Made by a program: the position numbers and the translations under genes. This document shows, piece by piece, positions 33,366 to 44,896 of a DNA stretch of 64,000 nucleotides (position 1 is its first letter; each line of letters begins with the position of its first letter). A model generated the notes under the pieces. That model made no database searches, had not been told where the DNA came from, and worked only from the letters and a program-made list of their open reading frames with translations. The stretch is from Aquilaria yunnanensis (Eukaryota; Streptophyta; Magnoliopsida; Malvales; Thymelaeaceae), in assembly GCA_039654915.1 (NCBI GenBank), contig CM077593.1:38038501-38102500 (forward strand). Reading direction: 5' to 3'.

Positions 33366-33491
33366 TTGGCGCCGCGTCGCCAAAGGCAAAAGGAATTGGC
33401 GACGCGTCGCCGACGAACAAACGCTCTGTGACCGAAAAATGAATTGGCGACGCGTCGCCAATCGTCGGGCGAATTGGCGCCGCGTCGCCAA
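33366..33491. repeat. Four CpG palindromes, E 5' LTR
   Basis: Units start at 33366, 33396, 33444 and 33474, with the same spacing and sequences as in the 3' LTR. Confidence 0.75.
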
Positions 33492-34525
33492 TTCTGCATT
33501 TTTGCAGAATTTGGCCGATTGCTGCTATGAACTTTGGCAACCAAATACATATAGCAAACATGCATCAAAAGTTACCAAATTTCATACACATGAAGTACAT
33601 GTTGCAAGGAACAAAACCAACTATCAAAGCTAAACTTGATGCATTAGAAACATCAAACCAATCCTTCGAACATAGCTAGTCCATCATAATTCCCAAAACG
33701 TTTCTTCACACCAAACCCAAAAATTACTCAACTTTCTCAATCCATTTCAATCCAAAAGCAATCCAACAACTTAAAAACACTTTCTCCCTTACCTTAACAC
33801 CAAGAACAAGCAAGAATTCGAACCCTTCCTCTTCCAAACAAGCTTCCAAAGTTCTACACAAAACCATACCAAAACAAAGCTCTAAAACATCAAAAACACA
33901 TCTTTCAACCAAAACCCAAGCGTCCAATCAACCAAATAACACGAATTCAATCAAGAACATAACTCATACCTCGTTCAAAAACAGGGGATGGAGAAAAATG
34001 CTCTTCCACGCGTCAAAAACAAGGATTCAAGCTTGAAAATGCATCCTCCAAGCTTAAACACCCTTAATTGCGCCTCTTGGCACCAAAAGCTTTTGATTCC
34101 AAGCTTAATTTGAGAGAGAAATGGAGTGGAGAAGCTGGAAAACGGGTTATGTAGCTCCAAACCCTTCTTCCCTCTTCTTAAACTCCACTTAACCCCTCAA
34201 ACCACCAAGGTTTCAAGTTTTGTGCAATTAGGTCCCCCATTTTTGTAACTTAACAGTTCTTGATTAAATTCTTGTCTATTTGTTGAGTTTGAGTTAAGGT
34301 TAAAAGTTAAGTTCTAAAAATTCATTTTAAAACACTTGGGACTCGTCCCGGCCACTCAGGGTGCAAAATTACCATTTTGCCCCTGAACTTAGTTCAGAGC
34401 TTTATTCTTGTCGGAACTTAGTGAACTTTGGCAAACTTCTTAATTCTTGCTAGGCAAACTTAAATTAAACTTCTACACTAAATTCTAAAGTCCTTACCTC
34501 CCTCTAGAAGGGCCGTAACACCTAG

Positions 34526-35019
34526 ACTTTCCGGGAGTTCGGTCACCTAGAAGGGCTACGAGGACGTACAACTAGACGACTTAGGAGTCTCTGACGCACC
34601 ATACTTGTACGGCCCCTGACACACCACCCCCAGACATGCTCTGACACGCCGTTCACGAGCAGCACAGGCTTTCGGCCGAATGGCCTATGAACGGCTAAAA
34701 GCCCCCCTAAGGGTACGATTCACATCCAGCCGGACACGTGTCATGATCTGGGCAACTGGTGGTAAGCGAACCTCTCCTGTCTACCTCTTATAAATATATG
34801 GGAGGCATCGCTGGTAAAATGGCTCTGGACACAGGATTACCTTCACATCCTTTACTTACTAGACATTGACTTGGGCGTCGGAGATTCCGACCTCCTGACC
34901 CTTGCTTCCTTTGCCTTCTAGCTGGTCATCTCAGGATGCATCCTCCTTGAACGCTCCTCCGCACCGAAGGTTCTTGCCACCCTCATCATGACACACAGTG
35001 GGGATGCCGATGGGCATCA
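34526..35019 (+). mobile_element. Solo Tat LTR G, right part
   Basis: Continues G after the E insertion. It has a TATA box TTATAAATATA near 34788, an ACTTGGGCGTCGGAG segment matching C near 21645, and an end GGGCATCA at 35019 that matches the C LTR. The next bases, CCTTA (35020-35024), duplicate 24425-24429. No primer site follows, so this is a solo LTR left by LTR-LTR recombination. Confidence 0.87.
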
Positions 35020-35024
35020 CCTTA

Positions 35025-36409
35025 CTAAGTGAAAGGTATGGACTCCATTTTCTGTGAACTTGCTCAACAAGTGTAAGTACAAGTCATTATGTAAGTGCAA
35101 GTTCAAATGCATTGTGTTGCTTGTAGGCTTTGTAAGTAGGATTGTAGGAACAAATCCAGTGGCATGGATATGTGCTCTTTTGCATATGTACTTTGGTTTG
35201 CCCTTATGACCATGTGTTTGGTTGTGGGGCTTGTGTTAGAATCCTAGGAACTATTTCAATTGTTTCTAGTATCGTTTGGATACCATTAAGAATGTAAGCT
35301 TGTAGATGGCAACTCTCAGATGATATGTTCTTTTGTTAATCTTGCTATGGCTACCAAGTGCTTTGTAGATATATCATAGGGGTTTGTGGTATGAAGTTGC
35401 ATAGGTTGTAATGGTTATGGTTTGTAAGATGTTGGGTTTGTTTGAATGTTGATGGTTATGAGTATATATATGAAGTTTGAAGTTGGTATGGAGAGTATGT
35501 AATGTTTCAGTTTCAAGACTATATATGTATGTGAACCTCTTTCGATTATGTATATGCATATGCAAATGCAAGTATGTGTTTTCAAAACCATTCACATTGG
35601 GTATCTTGGTTGTCATGCATGAATGTATGCACACTTGAATAGCACATGAGCACTAGCACTTGATTTGATGCTTAGACCCTTGCCATGGTGTGCAAGTTTG
35701 TATCAAGTACTAGGGCAGGCAGGCTTCCTGGGGCATATTCTCCAGTGCCCTAGTTGTGTCCTTACATGTGTCCTACTGCACTGCCAATGGTGTGCTAGCG
35801 TGCCTAGCAGGTGCCTAGGTGGGCACCCTTGACTAGTGATAGACACATATGATAAGCCTTTGGGGCACACACACATGGTGCAACTAGGTCCAGGGTCTAT
35901 GAAGGTGCTAGGTGCTAGCGATTGGCACAAAATAGGCACAGGAAGGGCACATGGTATACATATGCATACCAGGGCCTTCGTAGACACACTAGGGGGCACT
36001 AAGCACTAGCTATACATATAAACCTCCAATTTTGGCTTAATAATCTACATCCAAAGACACAAAAAACACCAAAAGTAGTGTATCCAAGATACAGATATAT
36101 ATAATAGGGGTTAGCACACACATCCAAATAAAGAAGCACACAAACACATACATCATATACACATCATTTCCTTCACATAGCAAGCATGATTTTTCTTCAA
36201 TTTCTTCTTGTGATCACTTTGATTAGATTCAATTAACATAGAGCCCTAAGGGATAAATCAAGCTGGGCACAACCTAAACAAAAACCCTATGCTTGCTGAA
36301 AGCAAACTACCTAGCTTACTGTAGTGCTTAATCCACACATAGCCCATTACATAGCCTCTAGGTTTTTTGGAATTTATCCATCCCCTAGGGTAGCTTTCCC
36401 CCTTGAAGA
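35025..36409. other. Old LTR-derived sequence, no intact gene
   Basis: The stretch 35025-35640 is T/G-rich with no recognisable feature. From about 35700 to 36000 there are repeats of GTGCCTAG, GGTGCTAGGTGCTAGC and GGGCAC type. From 36085 to 36150 the block TTATATATATCTGTATC, GGGGTTAGCACACA and AAGCACACAAACACA matches the promoter-like block of the A and B LTRs in minus orientation. I read 35700-36409 as a minus-strand chromovirus LTR relic, cut on the right by H. A 98-codon open stretch at 35703-35999 is a by-product of the repeats. Confidence 0.45.
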
Positions 36410-38897
36410 TGTTACCCACTCTGGGGTAGTCCAATTATGGTGCCAAAATTGTGCATTTAGACTCCTAGGATTGGTAATGTTTTGTAGGCCATCAAAACAC
36501 TACCCTTAGTGTGTATACCCAAGTGGCCCTCTTGAGCACTATGTAAACACATGCGTATTGGTCCAATCATCGCACACATATTCACATTTCATGCCCACTA
36601 TGGCAGCAAAGAAGGAAAACACTAGCACAAGTCTTAATCTTGGCTACCACACTTTAGGCAATCTTGTTAAGTTCTAGTGACCAACCACTGCACCTGTAAC
36701 TTCCACTAATAAAATGTATCATTCTAGCCATGCAACCCCCTATTTTATTTGCTCCATTATTAATTAGAGACTTATAAAAAATCAAGGAATTTTTTTTTAC
36801 ATCAATAGCCAACCTATGGACCAAGTTATCGAATTCTTAATTTAGTTACAAACTTCTGACCAAATGAACAGTCACTTGGCCAACTTTACAACGTCATATC
36901 TTTGGCTACAGGCCTCTAAATTCAGAAATTCCCAATCTCAGTTCAACCTATTGATGTTATCTAGGTGTGGTCAAAATTTCATATGAAGATTCATTCTAAA
37001 CAGAGAGATATATAACTTTAAGTGCAAAGTCAAAATTCTGGTCACTTTATGACCGTTTTGCCCATACAAAATTTCATAAGTGTGTAAACACTTCAATCAC
37101 ATGGGGAAAACCCTCCAAGGCTATACCATATATGTCCATTACACATAGGAATTACATGTTCTTGCATCTAGCAACTTTATGTGGCCAAAACAGAATTTAC
37201 AAGTAAGGAGCCTATCATTCACACTTAGACTGCTTTGCACCACATCACTTACATAGCCGAAACATTACTCAAATGTTCACATACTTGTCTCATCTTACAT
37301 ACACTACATTTACATGCATAAATGCACTGAAATATGGTCTTAAATCAGCTAAATACACACCCTAGGTTACAGGAGGTCTTGAGACACAATGGACTCCAGA
37401 AATAGGATGCTGGACAGCTGCTGCACAACACAATAAGCACCATCTTTAAAAATAACAAATGTGCTCCTAAAATCACCAAAATTTCCAGATCATAACTAGA
37501 CATATGCAAGTTCATGTAACTAAAATTTCAGATCAAAACTCAAACCAAAATGGTCAGTTTGAATGTGATCTTTCTGCTGGACCTGAAATGACAGAATTGA
37601 GGGGAGTAAGTTTCATTGAGAAACTTAGTAAGGGTAACACTTGGATTCAGTAGGCAATGTGGCCATCATTATAACCTGCATTCAAATAAACTAAAACACA
37701 AAAAACTGTAATGCATATATACAAGATATAGCAACCAAATGCAGCAGCCACTCACAACAAACAAACACATGAAATGTGGCAGCAACATATACCATGTTAG
37801 TCCATAAAACATGCAATAAACATTAATAAATCACCATGGCAGCCCTCCTCAAGCTAATGCTTGGTCTTAGGAGGATTTTAATGGTAGTTATTACTAACTT
37901 TGGGCTCTAGAAAGCCTCACTTTACTGCCATCATTGTGCACTTCACACTAGGTCACAAAACCTTCAATAAGTGCACTCCCCTCACTAAGCTTGGTTGATC
38001 AAGCCCATGTCTCTCTTCCAAGCTTAGCACTAGCTCCATGGATGTTTGAAAATTTTAGAAAATAGTCCATGAGAGCAAGAGAACCCTTACCAAAGTGGGT
38101 AGGCCGAAAATCAAGCTTGATCCTTCAAGTATCCAAGCAATAGGTCTAGTTTGCTTCCAATTGCTTCCTTTTGCCTTCAATTTCAATCAATTGCAAGTTT
38201 GAAGGTGTGGTGGATATGGAGGAAGTGTAGCTGTGTTCATGGGCTGGAGGAAGATGAAAATGAGAGAGGGATAAGTGATTTGGCCACTTAAATGGCCTTA
38301 AATGAGCTTAAAGGCACATAACACACTTAACAAGCTTAACCTTGCTTTATGTCATTTTCCTTCTCACTAATTATGGTTTCTTTGTCTTAAAATCATTGGT
38401 ACACATGTGCCAAATATTTTTGACTATTTATCAAGTCTTGGCTGCCTCCCCCATGGTGAGATAATTCCACAATTCCACCCTTACACTTAAGTCAAAGCCT
38501 TGAACACCTTAAGGTTTACACTAAGAGATTTAGGTCCTTAATGCCTTTAGTGTTTGCTTTGTCCAAACTTGTCTTCCATGAGCAATTAGGTCCTCCAATA
38601 GCACTTTCATGCCATTCATATCCTTCCCATAACTCTCCAAGTCTCTTTCTTGAGAGTTTTGCAATTGAGTACCCAAATTTCCAAAAGCTTGCAAAAAAAG
38701 TCCATAGGTTGCTTGACAAACAAGCAATCCATAATGCTTTTCTTGGGGGCCAAGTTACCAACTTGGAACACTTCTAATGAGGTGTTGATCATGCCTTTTA
38801 CCCCCCACACTTCAATCACTATGGTGAGAATTACACAATATAATGGTTTTTAGCCATTATGACACTTGTAATTCTCCCATTTTGTGAGGTGGTAACA
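36410..38897 (-). repeat. Element H 3' LTR (2488 bp)
   Basis: From TGTTACCCACTCTGG to GAGGTGGTAACA. Contains the R-region hairpin 37608-37626. The same family supplies the solo LTRs at 47597-50066 (plus) and 50881-53346 (minus). Confidence 0.92.
37608..37626 (-). promoter_or_regulatory. R-region hairpin in the H 3' LTR
   Basis: AAGTTTC-ATTGA-GAAACTT, a 7-bp stem, followed by AGTAAGG on the plus strand and preceded by GGGGAGT. In sense orientation a CATTTCAG-GT site lies about 25 nt downstream. Confidence 0.65.
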
Positions 38898-38912
38898 ATC
38901 CTACCCCCTTTA
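38898..38912 (-). other. Element H polypurine tract
   Basis: In sense orientation AAAGGGGGTAGGAT abuts TGTTACC of the 3' LTR. Confidence 0.75.
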
Positions 38913-39400
38913 AAAATTTTGGTCCTCCAAAATAGCCTTTTGCCTCAGGTATTCTTCAGGATACCTTTCCATAAGGTCTTTTTCAATTTCCCGGGTTGCT
39001 TCTCTTTCAAAGTGGTGTGACCACTGAACTTTAACCATGGGAATATGTTTGTCTCTTAACCTTCTAGTATCCTTGGCTAAGATAGCCATAGGTTTCTCTT
39101 CATATGTCAAGTTAGGTTCCAACTATATGTCTTCCACTAAAATAGCATGCTTTGTGTACAATAGACACTTCTTAAGCAAACTGATGTAAAAAACATTATG
39201 AACACTTAACATGCTCGGTGGTAGAGCTAACCTGTATGCTACCTTGCCAACTCTATCCAACATCTCATGAGGACCGATGTATCTTGGAGCTAACTTGGTT
39301 CTTCTACCAAATCTGACAGTGCCTTTGGTTGGTGCAACTTTCAGCCAACCATTGTTACCAACCTCAAATTCCAAGTCTCTCATTCTTTTGTTCACATAGG
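38910..39400 (-). pseudogene. Element H pol end: integrase C-terminus and chromodomain
   Basis: Two open stretches. The stretch 39123-39395 encodes NKRMRDLEFEVG, LAPRYIGPHEML and VHNVFYISLLKKC, the integrase C-terminal region. The stretch 38910-39122 encodes RRLRDKHIPMVKVQW and a degraded EATxEIEKDLMERYP, a chromodomain-like tail that in this lineage is thought to read histone marks during target choice. A stop separates them. Immediately upstream the catalytic core is absent: the frame jumps from sequence belonging before the integrase zinc domain to this tail near 39400. Confidence 0.8.
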
Positions 39401-40265
39401 CTATGGTCCTTTAGACATATAGATTTGGTCCTTGAAGTAAAGTAATGCTTTCTTGTAGGCAAAGGATTGGTACAAGAACCATTTTCCTCTCCTCATATCC
39501 TTTATAGTCTTTGGTTTTTCCCACTCTTGCACTGCCTTTACCTTTTCAGCGTTTTCCTTAAGGCCTTGTGCATCTATGATTTGTCCTAGGAAAGACATTT
39601 CTCTTATCCAGAATTCACAATTGGATAACTTGGCATAAAGCTGATGTTCCAATAGAGTCTTTAGGATAATCTTCAGATGATGTTCATGTTCATTTTTGTC
39701 CTTGGAATACACTAGGATGTCATCAACGAACACAACAACAAATTTGTCCAGATGTAGTCTGAACACCCTATTCATCAAGTCCACGAAAGTAGCTAGCGCA
39801 TTAGTCAAACCAAATGGCATGAATGTGTACTCATAATGCCCATATCTGGTCCTGAATGTAGTCTTAGGAATGTCCTCTTCCTTTACTCTCAATTGTAAGT
39901 ATCCAGTTCTCAAATCTATCTTGGAGAAGATCTTAGATCCCTTCAGTTGATCAAAAAAGATCCTCTATCCTAGGGACTGGATACTTGTTCTTGATGGTCA
40001 CTGCATTGAGCTTCCTGTAGTCAATGCATAGTCTCAAAGATCCATCCTTCTTCTTCACAAAGAGAACAGGAGCTCCCTAAGGTAAAACACTTGGCCTTAT
40101 GAACCCTTTTTCAAGAAGTTCATCAAGTTGTTTATTGAGCTCATTCATCTTTGTGATTGGCATTCTATAAGGAGGTATGGATATTGGACTAGCTCTTGGT
40201 TGCAACTTGATCTCAAACTCAATTTCCCTTAGTGGAGGAATACCTAGTAGGTCTTTAGGAAAGAC
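39401..40265 (-). pseudogene. Element H reverse transcriptase remnant
   Basis: Recognisable RT from about 40220 to 39490, including [27 protein letters not shown] and [11 protein letters not shown] (39700-39730). Frameshifts or stops occur near 39950 and 40080. After the connection-domain text [17 protein letters not shown] (about 39500) the sequence jumps to [19 protein letters not shown]. In element A the equivalent segment lies after RNase H, so RNase H has been lost by deletion. Confidence 0.82.
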
Positions 40266-40910
40266 TTATGGAAAGTCTCTCATTATAGGTATTTCATCCA
40301 CTTCTTCATCACAGTGCAATTCATTCAATGCATAACAGTAATCATGCTTAGAAATCACAGGTATTTCATCTACTGCCTCTAGCTCCGTGCCATGCATTTC
40401 ATACACTAATTCCTTAGAATTCACTAATGCATGCACTTCACCATTAGGCAATGTGATTTCTCTCTTACAACAATCAATTCTTATGTTATGCATAGCAAGC
40501 CCATTCATACCCAAAACTAAATCATACTTAGGAATGTCCAACACTAGCAGAATAGTCATAACCTTAGTCGTTCGTACTACTAGCTCACAATCCTTAGCTA
40601 CGTCATTAGTGAAAAGGCATTGACTACCTGCTGTTTTCACTAAGGATATCCTAGGCATGATTTCAGTAGGCAATTTCATGGAATCAACAAATTTTCTGGC
40701 CATTATAGACACAAATGCACCAGTATCAAATAAAACACTAACAGGGATACCATTAAGGTAAATGTTACCTCTTAGTGCTCCTCCCTGCTTTGATGTCTCT
40801 AGCCTCTCCACTTGAAAGACTCTGCGAGCTCTTCGCACTAGAGGCTGAGGCACTAGAGGAACTGGCGTCCGCTGTGCCTCCCTAGGTGCTCCCCCTATAG
40901 CTCCTGCCAC
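40266..40910 (-). pseudogene. Element H protease region
   Basis: A 214-codon open stretch with protease signature SVLFDTGAFVSIM and downstream LVLGMNGLAMHNIRIDC, where related elements have LGMDWL. The end runs into the linker before RT (DEIPIMRDFP). It is open but flanked by breaks on both sides. Confidence 0.82.
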
Positions 40911-42240
40911 AATAGGCCTTACTCGACCTTGGTCTTTTCACCTCCTTTGAGCCTATGGATGTCTTTGATTCAATGATCCATGGATCCCCATCTTAGACAT
41001 GCTTGGGTTATAGAAAGGTTTCATTCATTGAAACTTCTTGCATTTAGGGCACCTTAGGCCAGGGAACTTCCCCTTAACCTTGCCCTCACCACCAAGATGA
41101 CAATTCTTGGAAATTCCATTTCCAAGTGGTGGCTTCTTCTGCTTGCCTCCTTCCTGACTACTTTCCCCTGGTCCACTGGGAAAGTACTTAGTCTCATACT
41201 CCTCTTCCTCTACTAATAGAGCTTTCTACACTGCTTCATAGTATGTAACTACTCCAAAAGGTCTAACAGCCTTTCTAATGTCTGACTTTAGGTCTCTGAC
41301 AAATCTTTTGGCTTCAACTCCTCCAGTCCATGATACTGAGGAGCATACCTCCCCAACTAATTGAATTTGTGCTCATACATTAGGACACTGAGGTTGTCCT
41401 GCTGTAGAACATCAAATTCAAGTTGCTCCATATCCTTGATAGTGTCACTAATGTACTGCTGCTGGAACAGCTATGTGAACTCTGTCCAAGTCATTTCTTT
41501 GTCTTTTCCTAGCCTTCTATCCTTTTCGATAGCATATATATCTCTGGTGCACCTCCACCATATCTCCGCACTGCCTACCAGATTGTAGGTAGCCAGTGAC
41601 ACTCTCTTGGTGGAGCCAAGTGGCATCCTCTCAAACATTTTTTTTTCTATGAAGATTAACCACTCCTCAACTCTCTCTGGCCTAGCTCTTCCATCAAACT
41701 GTGGAGGTCTTAGGCCTTGGAACCTCTCCAATAGTTTGACTTCATCTAGGCCTCCCAAATCCTCTGATTTGTGTTTCCTGGATCTGTGAGAGCCTTCTGT
41801 ATCGTGATGCTCTCCATGATCTCTCTACCTTCTCCTAGATCTTCTCTCATGGCCTTCCTCAATCTCATTCCTAGTGGAGGAATGGTCATAGACTGAGGGA
41901 TTGGTCCTGGACACCTGACCAATCTCAGAACTTAGTCTTATCCCAAGCTTCCAGAAAGAACATATTCAGATGTGTTCCTAGCATCCTCTTCTGGTTGCTG
42001 CTGTGCATCCTGAACTGGTTCTGCTGGAGCTACTTGGACTCCTTGCTGTTGTGCTTGAATCAGCCTCATTAAGTTTTCATTGATTAGAGCTAAGTTCCTC
42101 TGAAGCTCTAACCAAACCTAAGGCACTTTAGGGTTTGGTACCCCCTATTGCCCTTGATTCCCTCTATTCTGTCCATTTCTTTGTTGCCCATAATCAGTAG
42201 GAGGCCTTCGGGGTGGTTCCCTTCTCCTTGTGGTAACCAT
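40911..42240 (-). pseudogene. Element H gag remnant
   Basis: Starts with MVTTRRREPPRRP at 42240 and has a Gln-rich segment near 42010-42070. The Gag core at 41471-41758 has LLERFQGLRPPQFDG and AEIWWRCTRDIYA. Later parts near 41230-41420 match the SLIRYAP and RFVxxLR segments with stops. The zinc-knuckle region near 40950-41060 is badly decayed. Several stops and frameshifts make it non-functional. Confidence 0.75.
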
Positions 42241-42389
42241 TTTTACTTCCTACATTGATGATTCATCATAGAGCACATATAAAGATCATAGGTATTTCAA
42301 TGGTACTTGACACTAGCAACTGACCAAACTGAGTTCATGTATGTAGATGCATGCAACACAACTATATGCCATGTACATGTACAAAACAT

Positions 42390-42400
42390 GCTCTATACCA
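42390..42400 (-). other. Element H primer binding site, degenerate
   Basis: The minus strand TGGTATAGAGC lacks one base relative to TGGTATCAGAGC. It lies 5 nt from the 5' LTR. Confidence 0.7.
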
Positions 42401-42405
42401 ACTTC

Positions 42406-44896
42406 TATTACCCACTCCAAGGTAGTCCAATTATGGTGCCAAAATTGTGCATTTAGACTCCCAGGATTGGTAATGTTTTGTAGGCCATCAAAACACTACG
42501 CTTAGTGTGAATACCCAAGTGACCCTCTTGATCACTATGTAAACACATGCATATTCATCCAACCATCACACACATATTCACATTTCATGCACACTATGGC
42601 AGCAAAGAAGGAAAACACGAGCACAAGTCTTAATCTTGGCTACCACACTTTAGACAATTTTGTTAGGTTCTAGTGACCAGCCACTGCACCTGTAACTTCC
42701 ACGAATAAAATGTATCATTCTAGCCATGTACCCCCATGTTTTATTTGCTCCATTTTCAAGTACAGACTTAGAGCAAAGCAAGGAATTTTTTTTTACATCA
42801 ATAGCCCACCTATGGACCAAGTTATGGATTTTTTAAGTTGGTTACAAAAATCTGACCAAATGAACAGTAACCTGGCCAAATTTGCAACGTCATCTCTTTG
42901 GCTACAGGCCTCTAAATGCAGAAATTCCAACACTAAGTTCAAACTCTAGATGTTATCTAGGTGTGGTCAAAATTTCATACCAATATTAGTTCTACACAGG
43001 GATATATATAACTTTAAGTGCAGAGTCAAAATTCTGGTCACTTTATGAACATTTTGCCCATACAAAATTTCATAAGTGTGCAAACATTTCATTCACTTGG
43101 AGAAAACCCTCCAAGGCTATCCCATATATGTCCATTAAACATAGGAATTACATGCTCTTGCATCTAGCAACTTTATGTGGCCAAAACAGAATTTACATGT
43201 AAGCAGCCTATCATTTACACGTAGGCAGCTTTCCACCGCATCACTTACATAGCCAAAACATTACTCAAATGTTCATATACTTGTCTCATCTTACATACAC
43301 TACATGTACATGCATACATGCACTACAATATGGTCTTAACTTTGACAAATACGCACCCTAGGTTACAAGAGGTCCTGAGACACAATGGACTCCAGAAACA
43401 AGATGCTGGACAGCTGCTGCACAACACAATAAGTACCACCATTAAAAATACCAAGTGTGCTCCTAAAATCACTAAAATTTCCAGATCATAACTATACATA
43501 TGTAAGTTCATTTACCTGAAATTTTAGATGAAAAATCAATCCAAAATGGTCAGTTTGAATGTGATCTTTCTGCTGGACCTGAAATGACAAAATTGAGGGG
43601 AGTAAGTTTCATTGAGAAACTTAGTAAGGGTACCACTTGGATTCCGTAGGCAATGTGACCATCATTATAACCTGTATGAAAAGACACTAAAACACAAAAT
43701 ATGGCAATGCATATATACAAGATATAGCAACAAAATGCAGCAGCCATTCACAACAAACAAACACATGAAATGTGGCAGCAACATATACCATAGGTTAGTC
43801 CATAAAACATGCAATAAACATTAATAAATCACTATGGCAGCCCTCATCAAGCTAATGCTTCATATTAGGAGGATTCTAACGGTAGTTAGTACTAACGTTG
43901 GGCTCTAGAAACCCTCACTTTACTGCCATCATTGTGCACTTCACACTAGGTCACAAAACCTTCAAAAAGTGCACTCCCCTTACTAAGCTTGGTTCATCAA
44001 GCTCATGGCTCTATTGCAAGCTTAGCCCTAGCTCCATGGATGTTTGAAAATTATATAAAATAGTCTATGAGAGCAAGAGAACCCTTACAAAAGTGGGTAG
44101 GCTAAAAATCATGCTTGACCCTTCAAGTATCCAAGCAATAGCTCTAGTTTGCTTCCAATTGCTTCCTTTTGCCTTCAATTTCAATCATTTGCAAGTTTGA
44201 AGGTGTGGTGGCTATGGAGGAAATGTGGCTGTGTTATTGGGTTGGAGGAGGATGAAAATGAGAGAGGGATAAGTGATTTGGCCACTGAAATGGCGTTAAA
44301 TGAGCTTAAGGGCACAAAACACACTTAACAAGCTTAACCTTGCTTTATGTCATTTTCCTTCTCACTAATTATGGTTCCTTTGTCTTAAAATCATTGGTAC
44401 ACATGTGCCCAACATTTTTTACAATTTATCAGGTCATGGCTGCCTCCCCCATGGTGAGATTATTCCACAATTCCACCCTTACACTTAAGTCAAAAGCTTG
44501 AACACCTTAAGGTTTACACTAAGACATTTAGGTCCTTAATGCCTTTAGTGTTTCCTTTGTCCATACTTGTCTTCCATGAGCAATTAGGTCCTCCAATAGC
44601 ACTTTCATACCTTTCATATCCTTCCCATAACTCTCCAAGTCTCTTTCTTGAGAGTATTGCAATTGAGTACCCAAATTTTCAAAACCTTACAAAAAGGTCC
44701 ATAGGTTGCTTGAAAAACAAGCAATCCGTAAGGCTTTTCTTCGAGGCCAAATTACCAACTTTGAACACTTTTAAGGAGGTGTTGATCATGCCTTTTACCC
44801 GCCACACTTCAATCACTATGGTGAGAATTACACAATATAATGGTTTTTAGCCATTATGACACACTTGTAATTCTCCCATTTTGTGAGGTGGTAATA
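42406..44896 (-). repeat. Element H 5' LTR (2491 bp)
   Basis: Aligned along its length with 36410-38897. R-region hairpin at 43604-43622 with the same stem. Both terminal dinucleotides have mutated. Confidence 0.9.
43604..43622 (-). promoter_or_regulatory. R-region hairpin in the H 5' LTR
   Basis: AAGTTTC-ATTGA-GAAACTT, unchanged from the 3' LTR although the surrounding sequence has diverged. Confidence 0.65.

Larger units (their letters stand above)
24819..34520 (-). mobile_element. Element E: complete Tekay-type chromovirus
   Basis: A full-length element of 9702 bp. LTRs are 24819-27257 (3') and 32083-34520 (5'), with TGACAC...GTAACA ends and a perfect CCTAG target duplication (24814-24818 and 34521-34525). 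Primer site 32064-32075, polypurine tract 27258-27274, and one gag-pol frame (27215-31951) with two stops. It is a sibling of F. Its LTRs differ at 24 positions by eye, all in the U3-side 1.5 kb, so it is older than B. Confidence 0.97.
32083..34520 (-). repeat. Element E 5' LTR (2438 bp)
   Basis: It is identical by eye to the 3' LTR over its first 937 bp (32083-33019). The rest differs at 23 substitutions and one 1-bp deletion. R-region hairpin 32764-32780, TATA tract 32859-32870, palindrome array 33366-33491. Being the 5' LTR, it would carry the working promoter. Confidence 0.96.
36410..44896 (-). mobile_element. Element H: old, internally deleted Tekay-type chromovirus
   Basis: LTRs are 36410-38897 (3') and 42406-44896 (5'). 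Terminal inverted repeat TGTTACC...GGTAACA is intact in the 3' LTR but mutated in the 5' LTR (TATTACC, GTAATA). Target duplication is imperfect (GAAGA at 36405-36409, GAAAA at 44897-44901). Primer site and purine tract are recognisable. The interior has decayed gag, protease, RT and integrase end; RNase H and the integrase core are deleted. The LTRs differ by many scattered substitutions, so it is much older than B or E. Confidence 0.92.

Noticed and set aside
35703..35999. 98-codon minus-strand open frame rich in Cys and Pro
   Set aside because: It coincides with the GTGCCTAG-type repeat block and shows no start context, partner or known domain.
36410..44896. The 2.5-kb repeat at 36.4 kb and 42.4 kb as a tandem genomic duplication
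   Set aside because: The copies end in TGTTACC/GGTAACA, flank a primer site and a purine tract, and bracket gag-pol remnants. They are LTRs.
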